Source: Cryomorphaceae bacterium (lineage in GTDB: Bacteria; Bacteroidota; Bacteroidia; Flavobacteriales; BACL11). From it: DNA of 6,763 bases. The stretch spans positions 1-6,763 of the forward strand of contig CATIQX010000198.1 of NCBI GenBank assembly GCA_949531795.1, written 5' to 3'. Position 1 is the first letter of the stretch, and every line of letters starts with the position of its first letter. A model generated the notes under the pieces. The model was not told the origin of the DNA. It ran no database searches and saw only the letters and a program-made list of their open reading frames with translations. The translations under genes and the position numbers were made by a program. Positions 1 through 6,449 of the stretch are shown in pieces.

Positions 1-59
1 ACAAAACTATTTATAAGCTGAATGATTGTATAATTTAAGTAAAGTTGCTCCAAAACAAA

Positions 60-725
60 CTACTTTAGCCTAAACCTCAAATAAGTAATTGGCAAACCTT
101 TGTTTAAATAAATTTGTTCATAATGGGTTTTTATTTCCATATGTTCTCTTTTAACCGGTGAGCCATACAAATCATGTGTACTATCCTCCAGAGCATGATT
201 TTGTCCTGCAATAATCCCTAAGGTAAAACCATGTAAAAATTGGCTGTCTGTCTTCAAATGTATAAGACCTTCTTTCTTTATAATTTTATTATACCTTTTG
301 AGAAAATCAGGATGAGTTAATCGTTTTCCTTCCTTTCTTTTTTTTAACTGTGGATCAGGAAAAGTAATCCAAATTTCATCCACTTCTTCTTCTGCGAAAC
401 AAGCTTCTATCCAATCAATGCGTATGCGTAAGAAGCCTACGTTATTCAATCCTTTATTCAAAGCATTAGTTGCCCCTTGCCAAATTCTAGCTCCCTTTAT
501 ATCTACTCCTAAAAAATTTTTATCAGGAAATTTTTCAGCTAGCCCAACACTGTATTCACCCATCCCACACCCCAACTCCAAAACTAAAGGGTTTTGGTTT
601 TTAAAGAAATCTTTTCTCCAATTTCCCTTCATTGAATATCCCTGCTCTAACACATTCAAGTCAGGCTGATGAACATGGGGATACTCCTCGGTCTGAGCAA
701 ACTTTTTTAACTTATTTTTCGCCAA
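60..725 (-). CDS. trmB: tRNA (guanine-N7-)-methyltransferase TrmB
   Basis: SAM-dependent enzyme that makes 7-methylguanosine at position 46 of tRNA variable loops in the cytoplasm. Counting from the TTG start at 725 (221 aa), the sequence shows the SAM-binding motif I LELGCGMGEYS (about residues 49-59), the acidic end of the next strand GVDIKGAR (73-80), the family FPDP motif in ITFPDPQLKKR (120-130), LTHPDFL, LKTD (157-160) and the C-terminal T-x-Y-E motif in THYEQIY (200-206). The frame stays open to an ATG at 773, adding 16 lysine-rich residues. I prefer TTG because it gives MAKNKLKKF, the usual family N-terminus, and because the upstream 48 bp holds promoter-like sequence on both strands. 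The gene is divergent from the glycosyltransferase. The function is secure; the start is an inference. Confidence 0.93.
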   Translation of the reverse strand: MAKNKLKKFAQTEEYPHVHQPDLNVLEQGYSMKGNWRKDFFKNQNPLVLELGCGMGEYSVGLAEKFPDKNFLGVDIKGARIWQGATNALNKGLNNVGFLRIRIDWIEACFAEEEVDEIWITFPDPQLKKRKEGKRLTHPDFLKRYNKIIKKEGLIHLKTDSQFLHGFTLGIIAGQNHALEDSTHDLYGSPVKREHMEIKTHYEQIYLNKGLPITYLRFRLK

Positions 726-730
726 AATTT

Positions 731-738
731 TAATTTTG
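731..738 (+). promoter_or_regulatory. Putative -7 box (TAATTTTG) for the glycosyltransferase gene
   Basis: TAATTTTG matches the Bacteroidota -7 consensus TAnnTTTG at every fixed position. It lies about 35 bases before the GTG start, implying a 5' leader of about 25-30 nt. No TTTG-type -33 element is present at the usual spacing, only a T-rich run near 703-708. The genome is AT-rich, so a chance match is possible. Confidence 0.4.
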
Positions 739-741
739 CTA

Positions 742-749
742 CAAAAATA
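742..749 (-). promoter_or_regulatory. Putative -7 box (TATTTTTG) for trmB
   Basis: Read on the minus strand, these bases are TATTTTTG, a full match to TAnnTTTG. They lie 16 bases upstream of the proposed TTG start at 725. If used, transcription would begin downstream of the ATG at 773, so that ATG could not start trmB from this promoter. No clear -33 element is seen. Confidence 0.38.
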
Positions 750-767
750 CTTTGTTTTAAGTATTTT
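744..767. repeat. Perfect 9-bp inverted repeat in the trmB/glycosyltransferase divergent region
   Basis: The arms AAAATACTT (744-752) and AAGTATTTT (759-767) are exact reverse complements with a 6-base spacer. The repeat overlaps the putative trmB -7 box and lies in the predicted leader of the glycosyltransferase, ending 6 bases before its GTG. It could be an operator for a dimeric regulator, or an RNA hairpin that affects initiation. No regulator can be named from the sequence. Confidence 0.5.
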
Positions 768-773
768 CGGCAT

Positions 774-1832
774 GTGAAACCAAAAAAACGAATTTTAGTT
801 GCACCACTAGATTGGGGGATAGGACATGCTACTAGATGTATTCCTATTATAAAGACCTTGATTAGTAGTGATTTTGAAGTAATACTAGCAGCTGACTCGC
901 GTCCATTACATTTATTAAGTGATGAATTTCCACAATTAGAAATGATTCGACTTGAAGGTTACAACATAAAATACCCAAAGTATTTACCTATGAGTATTAG
1001 TATGATTTTTCAAATTCCTAAACTATTATGGAATATAAAAAAGGAAAATACTGCCATTAAAGAAATTATTAAGGAGTTTAGAATTGATGGTATAATTTCT
1101 GACAATCGTTTTGGTCTATATTCGGAACAAGTGCCTTGTGTTTTTATTACGCATCAGTTAGAAATAAAAACACCTTATTTTACTGAAAGTATATGTAGTT
1201 TCAATTACAAATACATTAATAAATATACCGCGTGCTGGGTAATGGATGATCAAAAAATTAATTTGGCTGGCAACTTATCTAAGCCTACCACCCTGCCAAA
1301 TAACACACATTATATAGGTATCCTCTCTCGTTTTGAAAAACAAGAAATAATGAAAAAATATGATTTTCTTGCAATTGTTTCAGGGCCAGAACCTCAAAGA
1401 ACTATTTTAGAAAATGGTCTTGTAAAATCCTTACAAAACAGAACAGAAAAGTCCTTAATTGTTTTAGGAAAACCAGAAATCAACACAATTAATCAAATAG
1501 GTAACTTAACAATAAAATCTCACTTAAATGCAAAAGATTTAAATACAGCCATTAGTCAGTCCGAACTCATTATTTGTAGATCAGGTTATTCTACAATTAT
1601 GGATTTAGCAAAACTAGGCAAAAAAGCAATATTTATTCCAACTCCAGGTCAAACAGAACAAGAATATCTAGCTGATAATTTCAAAGATTTAGGAATTTGC
1701 TATACTCAAAAGCAAAGTCAGTTTAATTTTAAAATAGCATTAGAAAAAAGTAAAAATTATACAGGATTTAATGCTAAAATAAATTCAAAAACTGATTGGA
1801 CTTCATTATTTGCTCTTTTTAAGCGTGAATGA
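774..1832 (+). CDS. GT28/MurG-like glycosyltransferase of unknown acceptor
   Basis: A 352-residue GT-B-fold glycosyltransferase-like protein. The N-terminal half opens with a Rossmann strand and glycine-rich loop, ILVAPLDWGIGHATR (about 7-21), as in MurG and MJ1255-type proteins, followed by DGIISDNRFG (105-114) and VPCVFITHQ (120-128). The C-terminal half carries the nucleotide-sugar site typical of glycosyltransferase family 28: a SGPEPQR strand-loop (203-209), then IICRSGYSTIMDLAKLGKKA (266-285) and IPTPGQTEQEYLADN (288-302). The family usually transfers a sugar from a UDP-sugar to a lipid or cell-envelope acceptor; donor and acceptor cannot be read here. There is no signal peptide and no clear membrane segment. 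The start is GTG; the nearby ATG at 772 runs directly into TGA. The gene stands alone between divergent trmB and the convergent kinase, whose end it overlaps by 27 bp. Confidence 0.8.
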   Translation: MKPKKRILVAPLDWGIGHATRCIPIIKTLISSDFEVILAADSRPLHLLSDEFPQLEMIRLEGYNIKYPKYLPMSISMIFQIPKLLWNIKKENTAIKEIIKEFRIDGIISDNRFGLYSEQVPCVFITHQLEIKTPYFTESICSFNYKYINKYTACWVMDDQKINLAGNLSKPTTLPNNTHYIGILSRFEKQEIMKKYDFLAIVSGPEPQRTILENGLVKSLQNRTEKSLIVLGKPEINTINQIGNLTIKSHLNAKDLNTAISQSELIICRSGYSTIMDLAKLGKKAIFIPTPGQTEQEYLADNFKDLGICYTQKQSQFNFKIALEKSKNYTGFNAKINSKTDWTSLFALFKRE

Positions 1833-2795
1833 GAAATTGGACCCTTCACCAACAGTACTTCTTATATTTAAAGTCTGCTGATGCGATTCTATAATGTGCT
1901 TTACAATAGATAATCCTAAACCTGTACCTCCTTTTTCTCTTGACCGACTATCGTCTACTCTATAAAATCGTTCGCATAAGCGGGCTAAATTCGGCTCTTC
2001 AATTCCTATTCCATCATCAGAAATCTCAACCAGGACTACATCATTCATATCAAAGAAATGTACTTTTGTTAATCCATTTTGATTTCCATATTTTATTGAA
2101 TTAACCAAAATATTAGTAAGGACCTGACTAATTTTTTGCTCATCAGCCTGCACCAAAATTGACTTATATTGCTTATCAAAAACAATACTTATAGCATTCT
2201 TTCTTGCTTTATCCTCCAAAGCATCCATTACAGAACTACATACAGCTACAATGTCAAATTGTCTAAATTTAATTTCCTCTACATTAGTTTCTAAATGAGA
2301 AATGCTTTCTAAATCCTCAACTATTGAAATCATACGCTCCACTCTTTTTTGCGTGCGTAACAAATATTTTCTATTTATTTCTTTATCCTCCAAAGCACCC
2401 TCTAATAAAGTAAGAATATATCCTTGAATATTGAAGATTGGAGTTTTTAATTCGTGAGAAACATTTCCTAAAAAATCTCGTCTAAATTGTTCTGTATCTT
2501 TTAAGTGTTCTATCTCAGCACTTCTTTCACTCAGCCACTTCTTAACATCCTCCTCTGACGTTTCCAAGTCAAAAGAATTAGTAATATCTAACTTTTGATT
2601 ATGAATTGTTCTATACAAGATCTCTATACGCTTTTGAATGTATTTACTTATCAGGAAATACGAAAATAAAGTGATACAAATAAAAAATAATATCAAATTA
2701 ATACCCATTGTTTCAAAGTCAAAAATAACCACAAAAATGGATGTAAACACGGAAATCAATATACTTATAGTATAAGAGCTTTTTAATTTCATCAT
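1806..2795 (-). CDS. phoR: PhoR-like membrane sensor histidine kinase
   Basis: A 329-residue kinase, partner of the response regulator directly upstream. Two hydrophobic segments (about 9-26 and 33-50) enclose only a few extracytoplasmic residues, so there is no real periplasmic sensor domain. A linker of about 55 residues follows, too short for a PAS domain. Next come the dimerisation/phosphoacceptor helix FLGNVSHELKTP (108-119, His114), and an ATPase domain with the N-box ILVNSIKYGN (229-238), the G1 motif EISDDGIGI (257-265), the F-box ERFYRVD (275-281) and the G2 motif GGTGLGLSIV (289-298). All catalytic motifs are intact. Its ATG overlaps the regulator's TGA as ATGA, which suggests translational coupling. 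The name phoR rests on the phosphate-transport neighbours and the Pho-box-like site, not on a visible sensor. It is shorter than E. coli PhoR (about 430 aa). Confidence 0.9.
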   Translation of the reverse strand: MMKLKSSYTISILISVFTSIFVVIFDFETMGINLILFFICITLFSYFLISKYIQKRIEILYRTIHNQKLDITNSFDLETSEEDVKKWLSERSAEIEHLKDTEQFRRDFLGNVSHELKTPIFNIQGYILTLLEGALEDKEINRKYLLRTQKRVERMISIVEDLESISHLETNVEEIKFRQFDIVAVCSSVMDALEDKARKNAISIVFDKQYKSILVQADEQKISQVLTNILVNSIKYGNQNGLTKVHFFDMNDVVLVEISDDGIGIEEPNLARLCERFYRVDDSRSREKGGTGLGLSIVKHIIESHQQTLNIRSTVGEGSNFSFTLKKSK

Positions 2796-3463
2796 TCACT
2801 TAAGCGGTAACCCACTCCTTTAATAGTTTCAATAAAATCATCACCAAGTTTCTCTCGCAATTTACGAATGTGTACATCTATTGTTCTGTCACCAATTACT
2901 AAATTAGCTCCCCAGACACTTTCCATTATTTTATCACGAGTAAATACTTTACCTATCTCAGAAAATAATAATTGCAAAAGTTCAAATTCTTTTCTAGCAA
3001 ACTTAATTTCCACACCATTTTTTATTACTTTGTATTTATTGGCGTCAATAAAGACTCCATTAAAAAAAATTATTTCCTGAGCTGATACAACCTCTAATCT
3101 TCTCAAAAGTGATTTAATTTTACTCAATAAAATTTTTGGCTTAACAGGTTTTGTAATATAATCATCTGCCCCTGCTTCCAAACCCGCAATCTGAGAATAA
3201 TCCTCTCCCCTTGCAGTTAAAAAAGTAATAATTGTTTTACTTAGTTCTGGGATTTCTCTGATTTTTTCACAAGCCTCTATCCCATCCATGTTGGGCATCA
3301 TCACATCCATAACAATTAGGTGCGGTTTAGATTGTATTGCCTGCTTAATTGCCTGTACTCCATCACTAGCAGTACTCACCTCATAACCTTCTTTTTTTAG
3401 ATTATATCTTACAATTTCTAAAATATCTGGCTCGTCATCAACTAATAATATGCGATAGTTCAT
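2792..3463 (-). CDS. phoB: OmpR/PhoB-family response regulator
   Basis: A 223-residue DNA-binding regulator. The receiver domain (about 1-120) has the acidic pocket VDDE (8-11), phosphoacceptor Asp53 in HLIVMDVMMPNMDG, the switch Thr83 in FLTARG and Lys105 in DYITKPV. The winged-helix domain (about 125-223) ends with GDRTIDVHIRKLREKLG (191-207, the recognition helix region) and the wing TIKGVGYRLS, closely resembling PhoB. All phosphorylation residues are present. The gene is first in a two-gene operon with the kinase (4-nt overlap) and is divergent from the Na+/Pi cotransporter. The direct repeats in between are the likely binding site, so autoregulation is plausible. The family is certain. 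The specific role in phosphate control is inferred from context; similar OmpR-type regulators serve other signals. Confidence 0.92.
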   Translation of the reverse strand: MNYRILLVDDEPDILEIVRYNLKKEGYEVSTASDGVQAIKQAIQSKPHLIVMDVMMPNMDGIEACEKIREIPELSKTIITFLTARGEDYSQIAGLEAGADDYITKPVKPKILLSKIKSLLRRLEVVSAQEIIFFNGVFIDANKYKVIKNGVEIKFARKEFELLQLLFSEIGKVFTRDKIMESVWGANLVIGDRTIDVHIRKLREKLGDDFIETIKGVGYRLSE

Positions 3464-3477
3464 TAAAAAATTTTTGA

Positions 3478-3485
3478 CAAATTTA
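3478..3485 (-). promoter_or_regulatory. Putative -7 box (TAAATTTG) for the response regulator-kinase operon
   Basis: On the minus strand these bases read TAAATTTG, a full match to TAnnTTTG, 14 bases before the regulator ATG. No TTTG -33 element occurs at 19-21 bp; that position falls beside the weak upstream copy of the direct repeat. This would fit a promoter that needs an activator, but the leader would be very short. Confidence 0.4.
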
Positions 3486-3499
3486 AACTTATTTTGTAT

Positions 3500-3539
3500 C
3501 TTCTGACCGACTTAACAAATTCTTAACATTCTCTTAACA
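3500..3539 (+). promoter_or_regulatory. Pho-box-like direct repeats (CTTAACA x3, 11-bp period)
   Basis: CTTAACA occurs perfectly at 3511-3517, 3522-3528 and 3533-3539, with 4-base spacers AATT and TTCT, giving an exact 11-bp period. One step upstream, 3500-3506 (CTTCTGA) is a weak partial copy. PhoB of E. coli binds 7-bp repeats separated by 4 bp, and PhoP of Bacillus binds TTAACA-type repeats at about 11 bp, so both unit and spacing fit. The last copy ends 20 bp before the cotransporter -7 box, taking the place of a -33 element, as expected for an activator. The site lies between the PhoB/PhoR-like operon and the phosphate transport operon and could serve both directions. Confidence 0.78.
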
Positions 3540-3559
3540 TCTCATCACTTTGCTTGAAC

Positions 3560-3567
3560 TACTTTTG
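3560..3567 (+). promoter_or_regulatory. Putative -7 box (TACTTTTG) for the phosphate uptake operon
   Basis: TACTTTTG is a full match to TAnnTTTG. It lies 26 bases before the cotransporter ATG and implies a leader of about 20 nt. No TTTG occurs at the normal -33 spacing; the third CTTAACA repeat sits there instead. A TTTG at 3549-3552 is too close (7 bp) to be a partner element. Confidence 0.55.
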
Positions 3568-3593
3568 CAATAAATTAATTAAACAGATTAAAA

Positions 3594-5291
3594 ATGGGAT
3601 TTGGAATTTTTGAATTATTTAAACTAGTAGGAGCACTTGGTTTTTTCATTTACGGAATGAAAGTGATGAGTGATGGAATACAAAAGGTTGCTGGGAGCAA
3701 AATGAGGAGCATTTTAAGTAAAATGACCTCCAATCGCTTCTTAGGTGTTGCAACAGGATTTATGATTACTGCACTTTTACAATCATCATCAGCAACTACA
3801 GTAATGATCGTAAGTTTTGTGAATGCTGGCTTGCTTACTTTGGTAGAATCAATTGGCGTAATAATGGGAGCTAATGTAGGAACCACTATTACAGCTTGGT
3901 TAATTTCTTTACTAGGATTTAAAGTGAAAATTTCAGCTATTGCCTTACCAATCATCGCAATTGGTTTCCCAATGATGTTTTCATCAAAATCAAGCATAAA
4001 ATCATGGGCAGAGGTATTAATTGGTTTTGCTTTATTATTTATGGGGCTAGACGAATTAAAGCATGCAGTACCTAACCTAAAGGAAAACCCGGAGTTTTTA
4101 GGTTTCCTTGCAAGTTATGCTGATATGGGGATATTCTCTACTTTACTGTTTATCGGTGTTGGTACCATTTTAACTTTAGTGGTTCAATCCTCATCAGCTG
4201 CAATGGCTTTAACTCTAGTAATGTGCTATGAAGGATACATTCCTTTTGAACTAGCAGCAGCCATGGTACTGGGTGAAAATATAGGAACAACTATTACCGC
4301 TAACCTTGCTGCTATGGTTGGAAATGTACACGCTAAAAGAGCTGCAAGAGCGCACCTCATATTTAATGTTTTTGGAGTAGTTTGGATGTTATTTGCTTTC
4401 CAAATATTCATAACAAACATTGACACCTACATGATTAATAATATGGGTCTTTCTCCACTAAACTTTGACATGGAAAATCCAGTTGCTATTCCTTTAGGGC
4501 TTTCTATTTTCCACACTACATTCAACATATTAAATATGTTGTTCCTAGTAGGTTTTGTCCCTTTAATAAGTAGAATTGTAATTAAAATGCAGCCTTCAAA
4601 AGGAGAAATGGATGAAGAATTTCACTTAGAACATATTGGAGGAGGTCTTATGCAGACTGGAGAACTTTCAGTACTAGAAGCAAACAAAGAAGTCACTAAG
4701 TTTGGAAATATCACAACTAGATTGTTTGATATGATTCCTGAATTACTAAAAGAAACTGACATCAAGAAATTCAATAACCTAATGGCACGTATACGCAAGT
4801 ATGAAGACATAACAGATAGAATGGAAGTGGAGATTGCTGATTATTTAGCAAAAGCATCACAAGTAGAAATAAGTGATTCTGCATCTGTAAAAGTGAGATC
4901 TATGATTTCAATGATTAACGATATGGAGCGTATTGGTGACATCTGCTATCAGTTATCAATTACAATTGAAAGGAAGAGAGAACAAAAAGCCTATTTCACA
5001 CCAGAGCTAAGAACAAGCCTTGAGGAAATGATTAGTGAAGTACAAAAAGCTATGATAATCATGAATAAAAATTTGAATTCCAGTTACTCTCAAGTTTTAA
5101 TAACTGATGCTGATGAAGCAGAACTAGCCATTAATAAAATGAGGAATAAGCTAAGAAAAAAATACTTACAAAATATTGAAAAAGGAGAGGGCAAAATCCA
5201 AACAGGTATGATTTACAATAACCTCATCCATTCATTAGAAAAAGTGGGAGATCATGTTTATAATATTTCTGAAGCTATCACAGGAAAATAA
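3594..5291 (+). CDS. Na+/Pi cotransporter with C-terminal PhoU domain
   Basis: A 565-residue inner-membrane sodium-phosphate symporter of the NptA/YjbB type (Na/Pi cotransporter family, PF02690). Two inverted-repeat transport units are visible, each with the signature QSSS: LLQSSSATTVMIV (about 61-73) followed by GANVGTTITAWL (92-103), and VVQSSSAAMALTL (196-208) followed by GENIGTTITANL (227-238). Several hydrophobic helices run to about residue 330. From about 360 to the end is a helical PhoU-like domain with the paired acidic motifs NDMERIGD (442-449) and SLEKVGDHV (546-554), usually metal-binding. Full length for the family. It is first in an operon, 9 bp before the porin, and divergent from the PhoB-like regulator. 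The PhoU part may link transport to kinase signalling, or regulate the carrier itself. Some YjbB-type carriers can export phosphate, but the porin partner favours import. Confidence 0.93.
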   Translation: MGFGIFELFKLVGALGFFIYGMKVMSDGIQKVAGSKMRSILSKMTSNRFLGVATGFMITALLQSSSATTVMIVSFVNAGLLTLVESIGVIMGANVGTTITAWLISLLGFKVKISAIALPIIAIGFPMMFSSKSSIKSWAEVLIGFALLFMGLDELKHAVPNLKENPEFLGFLASYADMGIFSTLLFIGVGTILTLVVQSSSAAMALTLVMCYEGYIPFELAAAMVLGENIGTTITANLAAMVGNVHAKRAARAHLIFNVFGVVWMLFAFQIFITNIDTYMINNMGLSPLNFDMENPVAIPLGLSIFHTTFNILNMLFLVGFVPLISRIVIKMQPSKGEMDEEFHLEHIGGGLMQTGELSVLEANKEVTKFGNITTRLFDMIPELLKETDIKKFNNLMARIRKYEDITDRMEVEIADYLAKASQVEISDSASVKVRSMISMINDMERIGDICYQLSITIERKREQKAYFTPELRTSLEEMISEVQKAMIIMNKNLNSSYSQVLITDADEAELAINKMRNKLRKKYLQNIEKGEGKIQTGMIYNNLIHSLEKVGDHVYNISEAITGK

Positions 5292-5300
5292 AAATAAAAA

Positions 5301-6431
5301 ATGAACAAAATAATTATAACACTAGTAACAATATTGCTAAGCATGGTATTTGTAAATGCACAAACCAATGACAAAGAAGTGAAATTTGGAGGAAGGATCA
5401 TGTATGACATGGCTGCTTGGGGAGCTGAAGAATTTAACTATACTGGGTCAGAATTCAGGCGAGTAAGACTTTACAGTTCAGGAGAAATGTATGGAACAGT
5501 GAAATATAAACTACAATTAGATTTTTCTGGAGGAGAAATTTCCTTTAAAGATGTATGGATAGAGCTAAATAAGTTACCTATTCAAGGAAGCCTAAGAATA
5601 GGTCACTTTAAAGAACCTTTAAGATTAGAGGCTTTAACATCCAGTAAGTATATTACCTTCATGGAGAGAGGATTACCCATTGCAATGAGTCCTGAAAGAA
5701 ATACAGGAGCAATGTATCACACAAATATTGGTAAAAAATTATCCTTTCAATCAGGAGTTTTTAGAAAAAGTGATGATTTTGGAAATGATAAAACTGCAAA
5801 TAATAATATAAGCATTACTTCAAGAGCTACTTTTTTAGCTATCAATGATGGAAATAGATTATTACATTTAGGAATTGCTCATAGTAAAAGAAAAAATAAC
5901 AACAAAACATATAGTTTTTCATCAAGAGCAGAGAATCATCTTGGAAATAAATTAATATCTGTTAATAAAGAACAAGTTAATCATGTAAATATCTTCTCTA
6001 GTGAGATATCATATGTAAACGGTCCTATCTCATTACAGGCGGAGGCGCTACAAACAACCATTAATGCAATTCCTGAAATAGAAAGAAGCTTTATTATTAA
6101 TCATGAAATTGTGTCATATTATGGACAAGTTTCATATTTCATAACAGGAGAAAATAGATCATATAAAAGTTCATTGGCAGGATTTGGTAAGGTAAATCCA
6201 AAGAATAATTATGGTGAAAATGGTTGGGGAGCATTTGAAATAGCAGCAAGATTTTCAGCAATTGACACGCAGAAAAATGGCTCATTAAAAGACATAACTA
6301 TAGGCTTGAATTGGTATTTGAATTCAAATACAAGAGTTATGTTCAATTACATAAAAGGAGAGATGGCGAATGAATTAGGGGGAATTACTTTAGAAAACTC
6401 TATAATGATGAGAGTTCAATTAGACTTTTAA
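5301..6431 (+). CDS. OprP/OprO-family phosphate-selective outer-membrane porin
   Basis: A 376-residue outer-membrane beta-barrel. A signal peptide is clear: MNK, a hydrophobic core, then VNA at 18-20 with likely cleavage before Gln21. The mature protein begins with a barrel strand KFGGRIMYDMAAW (28-40). Features recognised from the phosphate-selective porin family (PF07396) are EFRRVRLYSSGEMYGTVKYK (51-70), LRIGHFKEPLRLEALTSSKY (98-117) with MERGLP, YFITGENRSY (279-288), GAFEIAARFSAID (310-322) and the closing strands GLNWYLNSN and MRVQLDF, ending in phenylalanine as outer-membrane proteins do. In Pseudomonas this family forms trimers that select phosphate or polyphosphate; the exact ligand here is inferred from the adjacent carrier. 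It is 9 bp downstream of the cotransporter and 18 bp upstream of the next gene, so almost surely co-transcribed. Confidence 0.9.
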   Translation: MNKIIITLVTILLSMVFVNAQTNDKEVKFGGRIMYDMAAWGAEEFNYTGSEFRRVRLYSSGEMYGTVKYKLQLDFSGGEISFKDVWIELNKLPIQGSLRIGHFKEPLRLEALTSSKYITFMERGLPIAMSPERNTGAMYHTNIGKKLSFQSGVFRKSDDFGNDKTANNNISITSRATFLAINDGNRLLHLGIAHSKRKNNNKTYSFSSRAENHLGNKLISVNKEQVNHVNIFSSEISYVNGPISLQAEALQTTINAIPEIERSFIINHEIVSYYGQVSYFITGENRSYKSSLAGFGKVNPKNNYGENGWGAFEIAARFSAIDTQKNGSLKDITIGLNWYLNSNTRVMFNYIKGEMANELGGITLENSIMMRVQLDF

Positions 6432-6449
6432 AACACCAACGTAGAACAT

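Noticed and set aside
2..9. TAGTTTTG on the minus strand, a match to the -7 consensus near the left edge
   Set aside because: It could be a promoter for a gene left of the window, but no downstream gene is visible and AT-rich DNA gives such matches by chance.
418..669. Open frame of 83 codons on the plus strand inside trmB
   Set aside because: It is antisense to a clearly conserved enzyme and has no recognisable motif; it is a shadow frame.
2542..2547. Single TTAACA inside the kinase gene, with another at 3141-3146 inside the regulator gene
   Set aside because: Isolated copies without an 11-bp partner, inside coding sequence; expected by chance in AT-rich DNA.
2868..3080. Open frame on the plus strand opposite the response regulator
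   Set aside because: It mirrors the winged-helix coding region and has no independent support.
3549..3552. TTTG as a -33 element for the cotransporter promoter
   Set aside because: It is only 7 bp from the -7 box, whereas about 19-21 bp is expected.
3650..3997. Open frame of 115 codons on the minus strand inside the cotransporter
   Set aside because: Hydrophobic only because it lies opposite membrane helices; no homology is seen and the sense gene is secure.
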